A stretch of 9,133 bases of DNA from an uncultured Limnohabitans sp. (GCA_937928195.1 CALEYZ010000014.1:1-9133); one strand, 5' to 3'; counted from the first letter of the stretch, positions 1-7,431 are shown. Notes: generated by a model not told the origin, from the letters alone. Numbers and translations: made by a program.

Positions 1-1
1 C

Positions 2-673
2 TTCATTGACCGTGCAAAACCCGGCGTTATTGCAGTGACGTCCAATGGACGCCGCTTTGTTAATGAAGCCCTTTCGTACCATGACTTCGTACAAAAATTA
101 GTTCAGGCATGCAAAGGCTCAAATGAAGTCACATGCTGGATCGTTTGTGATCATGCGCATCTGCGTGAATATGGCATGGGGGCTGTTGCACCTTTCCCTC
201 TTCCAATTGGGAAGCATTTGAAGAGCGGCTATCTGAAAAAAGGCAACACCTTGGATGAGTTGGCTTCTGTGATGGGGGTTCCTCCCTCCGCATTGAAGGA
301 AGAGGTTGAGGTCTTCAACCGAGATGCGGTGGTGGGCGTCGATACCAAGTTTGGCAAGGGAAGCACGGCCTACAACCGATACCAAGGCGACTCCATGGTG
401 AAGCCCAATCCATGCATGGCGCCCATTCAACAAGGTCCGTTCTATGCCATCAAGATTGTGGTGGGCGAAATCGGAACATTCGCAGGTTTGGCAACAGACG
501 CGTCATGCCAAGTTTTGTCAAAAGACAAACAACCCGTGAAAGGTTTGTATGCAGTTGGCAATGATGCAGCAAGCATCATGGGCGGTAACTACCCAGGTGC
601 TGGTATCACCCTGGGGCCGGCACTGACTTTTGGCTATGTGGTTGGCCGAACTTTGGCGACCCGTCAATCCTGA
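2..673 (+). CDS. FAD-dependent dehydrogenase, 3-ketosteroid dehydrogenase/fumarate reductase-like (3' part only)
   Basis: The reading frame is open from the left edge of the window, so the N-terminal FAD-binding Rossmann part is missing; 223 residues are visible. The fragment opens with the family motif NGRRFVNE (fragment residues 15-22), followed by a Tyr at residue 26. It ends with a flavin-binding C-terminus: GLYAVGNDAAS, then GGNYPGAG with Tyr at residue 197, then GPALTFG. In the FAD_binding_2 superfamily these belong to fumarate reductases, flavocytochrome c and 3-ketosteroid dehydrogenases. Y-x3-G in NYPGAG matches the Tyr/Gly pair that promotes keto-enol tautomerism in delta-1-3-ketosteroid dehydrogenases, and the Tyr after the RRFVNE motif may match another catalytic Tyr (recalled from the family, not aligned). 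An alkyl or ring dehydrogenation (C-C desaturation) on a keto substrate is therefore likely, but a steroid substrate is not shown. A GTG at 35 is internal, not the true start. The SDR gene follows after 62 bases. Confidence 0.87.
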   Translation, partial: FIDRAKPGVIAVTSNGRRFVNEALSYHDFVQKLVQACKGSNEVTCWIVCDHAHLREYGMGAVAPFPLPIGKHLKSGYLKKGNTLDELASVMGVPPSALKEEVEVFNRDAVVGVDTKFGKGSTAYNRYQGDSMVKPNPCMAPIQQGPFYAIKIVVGEIGTFAGLATDASCQVLSKDKQPVKGLYAVGNDAASIMGGNYPGAGITLGPALTFGYVVGRTLATRQS

Positions 674-735
674 TAAATGGTCATTCAGCGGCAGAGGTTG
701 CTGCAGTAAAAATAAACAAACACATTGAGGCATCC
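674..735 (+). other. Short intergenic gap with weak hairpin
   Basis: This gap lies between the FAD dehydrogenase and the SDR gene. It can form a 6-bp stem, GCGGCA (688-693) with TGCTGC (699-704), including one G-T pair and a 5-base loop. A-rich sequence follows rather than a T run, so it is not a convincing intrinsic terminator and readthrough into the SDR gene is expected. The sequence GAGG at 727-730 is the likely ribosome binding site of the SDR gene. Confidence 0.3.
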
Positions 736-1509
736 ATGGAAATTACGACAAATATGGCGCCGCAGGTGCTCGCAGGAAAGATTGCGCTGGTCACAGGGGC
801 GGGCCAAGGGAACGGCCGTGCCATCGCAATTGGGTTGGCCAAGGCGGGTGCACAAGTGATCGTGACAGATTTGGTTGAAAAAAATGCGCAGTCGGTGGCC
901 GAAGAGATTGGCAAAGCAGGTGGACGTGCGGCCCATTACGGACTCAATGTCACTTCAGCGGAGCAATGCCGTGCGTTGGCGTCCCAAGTGGCACAGGAAG
1001 TCGGGGCAGTTGATATCTTGATCAACAACGCAGGCATCATCGTTCGCGAAGGTTTAGACAGCCCGCAAGTGGCAGAAAACTTAGCGCGCACGTTAGATGT
1101 GAACGTGATGGGCACGTTCAACCCGACCCATGCATTTCTGGGTGCACTGCGTGCAACCAAGGGCGTCATCATCAACTTGGCTTCCATTGCTTCTTCCATC
1201 GGCATTCCGAATGTGGTGGGGTATTCGCCTTCGAAGGGGGCGGTCAAGCAACTCACGCAGGCCTTGGCTGTCGAGCTGGCCAAAGACGGCATTCGTGTGA
1301 ATGCGATTGCCCCGGGTGTGATTGAAACCCCCATGACGAGCTACACCCGTGAAGCACCGGAGCGTTTGGAAAAGTTCATGGCACGAACTCCCATGGGGCG
1401 TGTCGGACAAGCGCAGGAGTTGATCGGTCCCGTTATCTTTTTGGCATCAGAAATGGCCAGCTACGTGACAGGTGTCACATTGGCTGTAGATGGCGGGTTC
1501 CTCGCCTAA
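736..1509 (+). CDS. SDR family NAD(P)-dependent oxidoreductase
   Basis: A complete 257-residue classical short-chain dehydrogenase, the usual family length. All hallmarks are visible: the cofactor glycine motif TGAGQGNG (20-27), an Asp at the end of the second strand (D45) that usually selects NAD over NADP, NNAG (97-100), and the catalytic tetrad N123, S150, Y163 and K167 (YSPSK at 163-167). The PG motif is at 193-194 and the C-terminal VTGVTLAVDGG closes the fold. It is cytosolic and probably tetrameric. The ATG at 736 is supported by GAGG about 5 bases upstream. It probably interconverts a secondary alcohol and a ketone; many relatives are annotated FabG-like or 3-hydroxyacyl-CoA dehydrogenases, but the substrate cannot be told. 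Its place next to a dehydrogenase and in front of an importer operon suggests a catabolic role rather than fatty acid synthesis. Confidence 0.95.
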   Translation: MEITTNMAPQVLAGKIALVTGAGQGNGRAIAIGLAKAGAQVIVTDLVEKNAQSVAEEIGKAGGRAAHYGLNVTSAEQCRALASQVAQEVGAVDILINNAGIIVREGLDSPQVAENLARTLDVNVMGTFNPTHAFLGALRATKGVIINLASIASSIGIPNVVGYSPSKGAVKQLTQALAVELAKDGIRVNAIAPGVIETPMTSYTREAPERLEKFMARTPMGRVGQAQELIGPVIFLASEMASYVTGVTLAVDGGFLA

Positions 1510-1587
1510 TTAAGCAACAAATTTTTCAAGTTTCGCAAAGCGGAAAACCCCAGGCCTCAGGCCACTCACTCAAAACAGGAGACATCA
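1510..1587 (+). other. Leader of the binding-protein gene
   Basis: These 78 bases precede the ABC transporter genes. They contain a weak imperfect stem (TTTCGC 1531-1536 with GCGGAA, 3-base loop) and a direct repeat CAGGCC at 1551-1556 and 1558-1563, which could also fold as GGCC-TCA-GGCC. A strong ribosome binding site AGGAG (1577-1581) lies 6 bases before the ATG. I see no confident sigma-70 promoter and no terminator, so transcription may continue from upstream. Confidence 0.35.
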
Positions 1588-2778
1588 ATGAATATTGCAA
1601 AAATCCTCAAGCAAACCGCCATCGCAGCGACGCTCGGTGCGGCCCTTGCTTCTTATGCGCAGGACATCAAACTTGGATTTAATGGCGACCTTTCGGCGTC
1701 GCCTTCTGCTCAGAGTGGTAAAGCCGGTGTGATTGGCATTGAAGCGGCGATTGCCGATATCAACGCCGCAGGGGGTGTTCTCGGGCGCAAGCTGACCTTG
1801 GTGGTGCGTGATGACCAATCGCAGCCACCGAAGTCCATCCAAAACATGAGCGACCTGATCGACAACGAAAAAGTTGTGGCGGTGTTTGGTCCCACCAACT
1901 CGGGCAACGCCTTGGCCTGGCGCCATATTCCCAACCAGAAAAAAATTGTGTCCATGGGCATGATTGGGTCAGGAACCGACATCACCAAGCCCATGAGCCC
2001 TGGTGCTGAAAACTACATGTTCCGTGTCTCGATGGTGGACCGTGAGCAAGTCGCAGCATTGGTGACCTATGCCTCCAAGCTTCCAAAGAAAACAATTGGC
2101 TTGATGGGCGAAACCACAGGTTACGGTCAAGGTGGTTTGAAAGACTTGGAAGAGATCATGAAGTTGCATGGCATGTCTGCTGTGGCAACTGAAAAATTCG
2201 GTGTGGCCGATACCGACATGACCTCGCAACTGAACAAGATGAAAGCTGCTGGCGTTGACACCATCTTGTTGTGGGCGCAAGGCACACCGATTGGTCAGCT
2301 GATGCGCAGCATGGAGAAGCTCAACTACTACCCATTGGTTCTGACGTCATGGGCCGCTGACAACATTACTTTCTACGACGCAGCGGGTAAGAATTTGGCT
2401 GGCAAGCCCATCTTCATGCGCACCATGGTCAGCCCTTCCACACCTGCACAGAAGAAGCTGTATGAGCGCACCTCGTCCAAGTTGGCTGCGCCCAGCGCTT
2501 TCCCCTTCGTGGTCCATGGCTACGATGCGGTGTTGCTTGTGGCTGAAGCCATCAAGCAAAGTGGTGGCACGGATGGCCCCAAAATGAAAGAAGCGTTGGA
2601 GAACCTCAACGCGTCAGTGAACGGTGTGATGAAGACCTACAACAAACCATTCAGCAAAACAGATCATGAAGCTTTGACAGCCAGCGATTTGAATTTTGTG
2701 AAATGGAATGGTGATCAGCTGGTGAAGTACAGCGACGACATCATCAAAACAATGTCTGTCAACGACTACAAGCGTTAA
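1588..2778 (+). CDS. ABC transporter substrate-binding protein, HAAT family (LivJ/LivK-like)
   Basis: A 396-residue periplasmic binding protein of the Peripla_BP_6 (type I, LivJ-like) family. Residues 1-24 form a signal peptide: basic start MNIAKILKQ, hydrophobic core AIAATLGAALA, and probable signal peptidase I cleavage after SYA, leaving QDIKLGF. It is not a lipoprotein, having no lipobox Cys and indeed no cysteine at all. Family marks are the first strand IKLGFNGDLS, GGVLGRKL (62-69) with the following strand and RDDQSQP, the ligand-loop region GPTNSGNALA (101-110), and a second lobe with GETTGYGQGG (174-183) and VHGYDAV (309-315). The protein captures the substrate in the periplasm and delivers it to the LivH/LivM permease. 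Relatives bind branched-chain amino acids, but many in Burkholderiales and Rhodopseudomonas bind aromatic or alicyclic acids. The flanking oxidoreductases favour the latter (inference). A hairpin just after the stop codon may raise its expression over the membrane parts. Confidence 0.95.
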   Translation: MNIAKILKQTAIAATLGAALASYAQDIKLGFNGDLSASPSAQSGKAGVIGIEAAIADINAAGGVLGRKLTLVVRDDQSQPPKSIQNMSDLIDNEKVVAVFGPTNSGNALAWRHIPNQKKIVSMGMIGSGTDITKPMSPGAENYMFRVSMVDREQVAALVTYASKLPKKTIGLMGETTGYGQGGLKDLEEIMKLHGMSAVATEKFGVADTDMTSQLNKMKAAGVDTILLWAQGTPIGQLMRSMEKLNYYPLVLTSWAADNITFYDAAGKNLAGKPIFMRTMVSPSTPAQKKLYERTSSKLAAPSAFPFVVHGYDAVLLVAEAIKQSGGTDGPKMKEALENLNASVNGVMKTYNKPFSKTDHEALTASDLNFVKWNGDQLVKYSDDIIKTMSVNDYKR

Positions 2779-2793
2779 TTCAATCGCATCAAA

Positions 2794-2819
2794 AAGGGCA
2801 AGGGGAAACTCTTGCCCTT
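2794..2819 (+). promoter_or_regulatory. Intergenic mRNA hairpin with GAAA tetraloop after binding-protein gene
   Basis: Bases 2794-2804 pair with 2809-2819 to give an 11-bp stem (one G-T pair) closed by the GNRA tetraloop GAAA (2805-2808). It begins 15 bases after the stop of the binding-protein gene and ends 19 bases before the LivH start codon. On the + strand it is followed by CTCATAAC rather than a T run, so it is not a standard intrinsic terminator. In other binding-protein operons (for example malE-malF) such structures block 3' exonucleases and give more binding protein than permease; the same role is inferred here. Confidence 0.75.
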
Positions 2820-2838
2820 CTCATAACGAGGAATCTCG

Positions 2839-3759
2839 ATGGAAGCCATATTGCAAGCGTTGATCAGTGGACTCGCTGTTGGAAGTGCGTATTCACTGGT
2901 GGCTCTGGGGTTTAGTGTGACCTTTACAACGACAAAAACGTTGAATTTCTCACATGGAGAATTTGTTTCCGCAGGGGCATTCATCGGGATGAGTGTGTTG
3001 TTTTTGGCGGTCGGCAAGATGCCGACGTCCACTTCATTTGGTGGTGCAGATCCGGGAACGTTGGCGCAACTCGGCGCGCTGCTTGCAAGCCTTGCCGTCA
3101 TGGGCTTGGTGGGATGGTTGTTGTTCATTTTGGGTGTGCGCCCGTTTGCCAAGCGACCTGGCATGGCGTGGGTGATGAGCACGCTTGGGTTTGGTGTGAT
3201 TCTTCAAAGCATCGGTTTGGCTATCTGGGGGCCCAAACCCGTGGTGGTTCCTAGCCCTGTGGGTGACGATGTGATTCGATGGATGGGCATCGGTATTCGT
3301 CCTCAAGAAATTCTCATCTTGGTGGTGTCTGTGGTCGTGATGGCTGGTTTTGACCACGTCATGCGCAAGACGATGATGGGCAAAGCCATGCGTGCAGTGG
3401 CTCAAAATCAAAATGTGGCGAGTCTGATGGGGATCAATGTCACACAGGTCATGATCGGGGCCTTTGTAATCAGCTCGGCATTGGCGGGGCTTTCTGGTTT
3501 CTTGTTGGCGCCTGTGGCGCAAGCGTCGTTGTTTATGGGCTTGGCTGTGGGGTTGAAAGGATTTTCTGCCGCGATGGTGGGAGGCTTGAACAACGCACGC
3601 GGTTGTGTGATGGGTGGATTTATCTTGGGCGTCTTGGAATCGTTTGTGAACCTGTGGTCGGCTCAATGGCGAGAGGTGGCGATATTTGCACTCGTCATCT
3701 TGGTTTTAGCCCTTCGTCCTAACGGGCTCTTTGGTACCAACATGGTGGAAAAAGTATGA
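2839..3759 (+). CDS. livH: HAAT ABC transporter permease, LivH-like
   Basis: A 306-residue inner-membrane permease of the BPD_transp_2 family, about the normal LivH length, with roughly eight hydrophobic segments. Family signatures are visible: LNFSHGEF (35-42) after the first helix, the cytoplasmic coupling-loop motif GKAMRAVAQN followed by ASLMGI (181-199), GFSAAMVGGLNNARGCVMGG (241-260), and the C-terminal RPNGLFG (293-299). It forms half of the transmembrane channel and pairs with the LivM domain of the next protein. The ATG is preceded by GAGGAA (2828-2833) 5 bases upstream. Its stop codon overlaps the start of the next gene (ATGA, 3756-3759), so the two should be translationally coupled and made in equal amounts. 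The symbol marks the family; branched-chain amino acid specificity is not implied. Confidence 0.94.
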   Translation: MEAILQALISGLAVGSAYSLVALGFSVTFTTTKTLNFSHGEFVSAGAFIGMSVLFLAVGKMPTSTSFGGADPGTLAQLGALLASLAVMGLVGWLLFILGVRPFAKRPGMAWVMSTLGFGVILQSIGLAIWGPKPVVVPSPVGDDVIRWMGIGIRPQEILILVVSVVVMAGFDHVMRKTMMGKAMRAVAQNQNVASLMGINVTQVMIGAFVISSALAGLSGFLLAPVAQASLFMGLAVGLKGFSAAMVGGLNNARGCVMGGFILGVLESFVNLWSAQWREVAIFALVILVLALRPNGLFGTNMVEKV

Positions 3760-5537
3760 AGAGCACCCCACATATTTTTTCAGTGGCCCTCGTGGTGGCT
3801 CTGTTGGCCACGGCGGTTGGTTATGTCGCCAATGACTACTACTTGCGCATCGCCTTCATGATGTGTGTGTATTACATGTGCGGCGTGGGGATGAATGTCC
3901 TTGTTGGCTATGCCGGTCAAAAATCACTTGGTCAAGCGGGACTGTTCGCGGCTGGTGCCTATGCCGTTGCACTGCTGACCATCAAAACGCAAATCGATCC
4001 TTGGTTGGCCTTTGCATTGGGCGGCGTGATTTCAGGCATTTGTGGCGTGATGATTGCGTTGCCTTCCCTGCGGGTGAAAGGCCCCTACCTTGCGATGGTG
4101 ACGCTTGCTTTCGGTATCGTTGTTGAAAAACTTGTTACCGAATGGACCGATGTTTTTGGCGGTGCACAAGGCTTGTTCGGCATTCGTCCGCTGACATGGA
4201 ATGAGCAACCACTGACCATGCACCAGTGGGTGTGGTTTGGCATTGGGTTGTCGGCGGTTGCCCACTTGTTGATTCGCAACATTGTTTCTTGCCGACAAGG
4301 TCGTGCGTGGTTGTCGATTCAAGCCGATGAGATTGCTGCCTCTTCTGTGGGGGTGCGTGTGTACCGAGGCAAAGTCACGGCCTTTGTGGTGGCTGCTGTC
4401 ACGTGTGGTCTGGCGGGTGCCATGGTGGCGCAGCAAAACCAATACATCAATTCAGATTTCATCAACTTCCATCTGTCGATTTTCATTTTGTTGTTGGTCC
4501 TCTTTGGTGGCGTCGGCTCTGTCTACGGCCCTTTGGTGGGCGCTGTGAGTTTGACGCTGATCGAAGCGGGTTTGTCCAGTTGGCCGTCGGTCCAACATTT
4601 TGTCTACGGTGCGCTGTTGCTGTTTGCGCTGTATGTCATGCCCAGTGGTGTCATGGGAGTGGTTAACCAAATTTTTAACAAACGAACAGCAGATGCAATC
4701 AAAACGGAGACGAAAGACGATGAAGAGGTGCAACTCAACCTCTCCAGTCACGGTTCGTCTGAGTTGTTGAAAGTGGAATCTGTCTCCAAAGCCTATGGCG
4801 GTGTGAAGCCTGCCCAACAGGTGTCATATGCGCTCAAGCGTGGACATGTGCATGCATTGATCGGTCCCAATGGGGCAGGAAAAAGCACCATGATCAACAT
4901 GCTGACCGGCATTGTTCCCCCAGACTCTGGCGCGATTGAGTTTGTTGGAAACAACATCGTTGGCAAACCAGCGCATGCCATTTGTGCGCTGGGAATGGGA
5001 CGTACGTTTCAGAACTTGCGTTTGTTTGGCGATCTGTCCGTTTTGGATAACGTGATGTTGGGTCGTCACACCCGCATGACAAACAACTTTTTTGATTCGC
5101 TGTTGATGTTGCCTTCTGCCATTCGTCAAGAAGCGTCGGCGCGTCAGCGTGCACTGCAATTGTTGAAGCTGGTGGGGCTTGCCCATTTGGCCAATGCACC
5201 TGCAGGCAGTCTGCCTTATGGGTTGCAGCGCCGCGTGGAGTTGGCCCGGGCCTTGGCGACAGATCCTGAATTGCTGTTGCTCGATGAACCCGCGGCGGGT
5301 CTGAATCCTCAAGAAACTGCTGAGCTGGGTGATTTGTTAATTCGCATCAGCCGCATGGGGCTGTCTATCTTGATGGTGGAACACCACATGGATTTGGTGA
5401 TGCGTGTGTCTGACCATGTGATTGTGTTGGATTACGGCATCAAGATTGCCGAAGGCAACCCTGCGCAAGTTCAGGCCAACCCCAAAGTCGTAGAGGCTTA
5501 CCTCGGTACCGAGGATCCTGAAGCGGTGCCCGCGTGA
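3756..5537 (+). CDS. Fused HAAT permease-ATPase (LivM-LivG)
   Basis: One 593-residue polypeptide carries a complete LivM permease followed by a complete LivG ATPase. The LivM half (about 1-305) has NVLVGYAGQKSLGQAGLF (47-64), SLRVKGPYLAMVTLAFG (104-120), the coupling loop GRAWLSIQADEIAASSVGV (182-200) and LFGGVGSVYGPLVGA (249-263). A charged, hydrophilic linker (about 306-335, with KTETKDDEE) leads to the ATPase: Walker A GPNGAGKST (370-378), Q-loop TFQN (Q419), signature LPYGLQRR (486-493), Walker B LLLLDEP (506-512), D-loop GLNP and switch His543 in VEHHMD. The signature has Leu instead of the common Gln after YG, and the residue after the switch His is His rather than the usual Asp; neither is a catalytic loss. 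It starts by ATGA overlap with livH, with only a weak GGTGGA upstream. No good internal start for a separate LivG is seen, so this is a true fusion. Confidence 0.94.
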   Translation: MKSTPHIFSVALVVALLATAVGYVANDYYLRIAFMMCVYYMCGVGMNVLVGYAGQKSLGQAGLFAAGAYAVALLTIKTQIDPWLAFALGGVISGICGVMIALPSLRVKGPYLAMVTLAFGIVVEKLVTEWTDVFGGAQGLFGIRPLTWNEQPLTMHQWVWFGIGLSAVAHLLIRNIVSCRQGRAWLSIQADEIAASSVGVRVYRGKVTAFVVAAVTCGLAGAMVAQQNQYINSDFINFHLSIFILLLVLFGGVGSVYGPLVGAVSLTLIEAGLSSWPSVQHFVYGALLLFALYVMPSGVMGVVNQIFNKRTADAIKTETKDDEEVQLNLSSHGSSELLKVESVSKAYGGVKPAQQVSYALKRGHVHALIGPNGAGKSTMINMLTGIVPPDSGAIEFVGNNIVGKPAHAICALGMGRTFQNLRLFGDLSVLDNVMLGRHTRMTNNFFDSLLMLPSAIRQEASARQRALQLLKLVGLAHLANAPAGSLPYGLQRRVELARALATDPELLLLDEPAAGLNPQETAELGDLLIRISRMGLSILMVEHHMDLVMRVSDHVIVLDYGIKIAEGNPAQVQANPKVVEAYLGTEDPEAVPA

Positions 5538-5541
5538 AAGG
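5537..5541 (+). promoter_or_regulatory. Ribosome binding site selecting the GTG start of livF
   Basis: AAAGG lies 6 bases upstream of the GTG at 5548 and overlaps the last base of the livM-livG stop codon. It supports GTG as the initiation codon; the resulting N-terminus MLKLESVEMSYG matches where LivF proteins normally begin, and no ATG in frame lies nearby. Confidence 0.65.
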
Positions 5542-5547
5542 TTTGAC

Positions 5548-6258
5548 GTGTTAAAACTTGAATCCGTAGAAATGTCTTATGGCGCCATTCAGGCGGTGAA
5601 AGGCGTCTCCCTTTCTGTCAAAGAAGGGGAAGTCGTCACCATCATCGGTGCGAATGGGGCTGGCAAAAGTACCTTGCTCAAAGGCATTGTGGGTCTTGAA
5701 CCCGTGAGCCAAGGTCAAGTGTTTATCCGTGGTGAAGATTGCACGCATGTCCCCTCGCACCAACGCGTGGGCTTAGGTGTCGCGTTGTCACCAGAAGGTC
5801 GAGGCGTCTTTGCCGATCAAACGGTTTACGAAAATCTGTTGTTAGGGGCGTACGCCATCCGAGCCGATGAAGCGCGTGTGCACCAACTGATTGAGCGTGA
5901 ATACAAACGCTTTCCGCGTCTCAAAGAGCGTGCGCATCAGATGTCAGGCACGCTCTCTGGTGGCGAACAACAAATGCTGGCGATCTCAAGAGCTTTGATG
6001 AGTGAGCCCAAGCTGTTGCTGCTGGATGAGCCGTCTTTGGGATTGGCGCCGCTCATCATTGTTGAAATTTTCAAATCCATCAGAGCACTTCGCGAATCCG
6101 GCTTGACGATTCTGTTGGTTGAACAAATGGCGAATCAGGCATTGGCGGTGGCCGACCGTGCCTATGTCTTAGAAACCGGCCACATCACTTTGGAAGGGAC
6201 GGGTGCTCAATTGCTGAAAGATCCAGCGGTTCGAGCCGCCTATCTCGGCGCACATTAA
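5548..6258 (+). CDS. livF: HAAT ABC transporter ATP-binding protein, LivF-like
   Basis: A 236-residue stand-alone ABC ATPase of normal LivF length. Motifs are Walker A GANGAGKST (34-42), SPEGRGVF (81-88, the LivF-type form of the PEGR-VF motif after the Q-loop region), signature LSGGEQQ (136-142), Walker B LLLLDEP (156-162), D-loop SLGLAP, and VEQMANQAL where the switch His is replaced by Gln193. That Gln is normal for LivF (VEQN) and not a defect. It pairs with the LivG domain of the fused protein to make the ATPase heterodimer on the cytoplasmic side. It starts at GTG, 10 bases after the upstream stop, and its stop is 14 bases before the OYE gene. With it the importer is complete: binding protein, LivH, LivM-LivG and LivF. 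Confidence 0.95.
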   Translation: MLKLESVEMSYGAIQAVKGVSLSVKEGEVVTIIGANGAGKSTLLKGIVGLEPVSQGQVFIRGEDCTHVPSHQRVGLGVALSPEGRGVFADQTVYENLLLGAYAIRADEARVHQLIEREYKRFPRLKERAHQMSGTLSGGEQQMLAISRALMSEPKLLLLDEPSLGLAPLIIVEIFKSIRALRESGLTILLVEQMANQALAVADRAYVLETGHITLEGTGAQLLKDPAVRAAYLGAH

Positions 6259-6272
6259 TTGGAGTTACCTCA

Positions 6273-7400
6273 ATGACGACAGCGCTGTTCCAGCCGCTGC
6301 GGGTTCGCTCGCTTGAATTAAAAAACAGAATCGTGATTGCCCCCATGATGCAGCACGCAGCACCTGGTGGGCTTGCCAACCACTGGCATCTGGTCCACTT
6401 AGGAAAGTTTGCAATGGGCGGCGCAGGGCTCATCCTCACGGAGAGCACGGCTGTCTCCCCTGTGGGGCGCATTGGACAAGACGATGTAGGTCTTTGGGAC
6501 GATGCACACATTGCGCCGTGGAAGACGGTTGTAGATTTTGTGCATCAATGTGGCACCGCAATCGGCGTGCAACTGGGGCATGCAGGGCGCAAAGCTGGCA
6601 GTAAGGCGCTATGGGATGGTGGTCGTGCACTGACGGCACAAGAGATGACAGAGGCCGACCCGAAGTGGTCGCGCGTCGGACCGAGCGCGATTTCTGCAGG
6701 ACCGGGATGGTCAACGCCGCATGCCTTGACGCTCGAAGAAATTGAGCAAGTCATCCAAGAGTTTGTTGCGGCCGCTCAGCGTGCGGATCAAGCTGGATTT
6801 GATGTGGTTGAACTCCATTTCGGTCATGGCTATTTGGTGACCAGTTTTCTTTCCCCGATTTCAAATCAACGAACAGATGCATATGGCGGCGATCGCGAAG
6901 GGCGTATGAAGCTTGCCATTGAAATCGCACAGCGCGTTCGCCAGGTGTGGCCTGACGGTAAGCCGCTCTGGTGTCGTTTGTCGATTGTGGATGGTGCAGT
7001 TGGAGGGTGGTCGGTAGAAGACTCTGTGGCGTTGGTGAAACACCTTCAATTGGCTGGCGTAGATGTCATGGATTGTTCCTCTGGCGGTTTGACCGAGCAA
7101 ACCAATGCGCTTCCTGTGCCGCGAGGTTTGGGGTTCCAAGTCCCCTTCGCGAGGCGTATCAAGGTAGACACAGGGATCTTGACGCAAGCCGTGGGCATGG
7201 TCATTGATGCGCACCAGGCCGAAGAAATTTTAGAAACGGGCAGCGCTGATTTGATCGCGATTGGCCGAGAGGCGCTGTTTGATCCCTATTGGCCATTGCA
7301 CGCGCAATGGATTCTTGAGCGCGATGCTTCTTTCAAAGATTGGCATTTGCGCCATGGCGTATGGCTTGAGAAGCGCCAAAACTTTCTAGATAGCTTGTGA
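6273..7400 (+). CDS. Old Yellow Enzyme-family NADH:flavin oxidoreductase (YqjM-like, cysteine-less)
   Basis: A 375-residue FMN-containing TIM-barrel protein of the OYE family, close in layout to YqjM/XenA-type ene-reductases. Recognisable parts are LKNRIVIAPMMQH (16-28), GVQLGHAGRKAGS (98-110), the substrate-binding His pair in LHFGHGYL (H182 and H185, with Y187), SFLSPISNQRTDAYGG (191-206), DCSSGG (267-272) and the FMN-phosphate end GREALFDPYW (331-340). In YqjM the residue after PM is a redox-tuning Cys26 and position 28 is Tyr; here they are Met26 and His28. The enzyme may still reduce C=C bonds of enones or enoates with NAD(P)H, but flavin potential and specificity should differ. It has no C-terminal iron-sulfur/FAD extension, unlike 2,4-dienoyl-CoA reductase FadH. 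The ATG has GGAG (6261-6264) 8 bases upstream and follows livF by 14 bases, so it is almost certainly co-transcribed with the transporter. Confidence 0.93.
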   Translation: MTTALFQPLRVRSLELKNRIVIAPMMQHAAPGGLANHWHLVHLGKFAMGGAGLILTESTAVSPVGRIGQDDVGLWDDAHIAPWKTVVDFVHQCGTAIGVQLGHAGRKAGSKALWDGGRALTAQEMTEADPKWSRVGPSAISAGPGWSTPHALTLEEIEQVIQEFVAAAQRADQAGFDVVELHFGHGYLVTSFLSPISNQRTDAYGGDREGRMKLAIEIAQRVRQVWPDGKPLWCRLSIVDGAVGGWSVEDSVALVKHLQLAGVDVMDCSSGGLTEQTNALPVPRGLGFQVPFARRIKVDTGILTQAVGMVIDAHQAEEILETGSADLIAIGREALFDPYWPLHAQWILERDASFKDWHLRHGVWLEKRQNFLDSL

Positions 7401-7431
7401 TCTCAGGTGACTTTCTAAAACTTTTGTGAAT

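Noticed and set aside
688..704. Terminator after the FAD dehydrogenase gene
   Set aside because: The stem is only 6 bp with a G-T pair and is followed by A-rich sequence instead of a T run.
3034..3666. Long - strand open frame of 210 codons opposite livH
   Set aside because: It lies fully antisense to a clear permease gene, and its product is rich in His, Arg and Gln with no recognisable motif, as expected for a shadow frame.
4660..4765. LivM-LivG join as a sequencing error or missed stop
   Set aside because: The frame is continuous through a plausible acidic linker, and neither domain is truncated. No separate LivG start is visible: the only candidate, GTG at 4728, has its GAAGAG directly adjacent with no spacing.
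4824..5312. - strand open frame of 162 codons opposite the LivG domain
   Set aside because: It is antisense to conserved ATPase motifs and has no domain, ribosome binding site or compositional support.
6118..6140. LivF as a defective ATPase because the switch His is Gln
   Set aside because: VEQ-x-A is the normal form of this motif in the LivF family, so the substitution is not a sign of inactivation.
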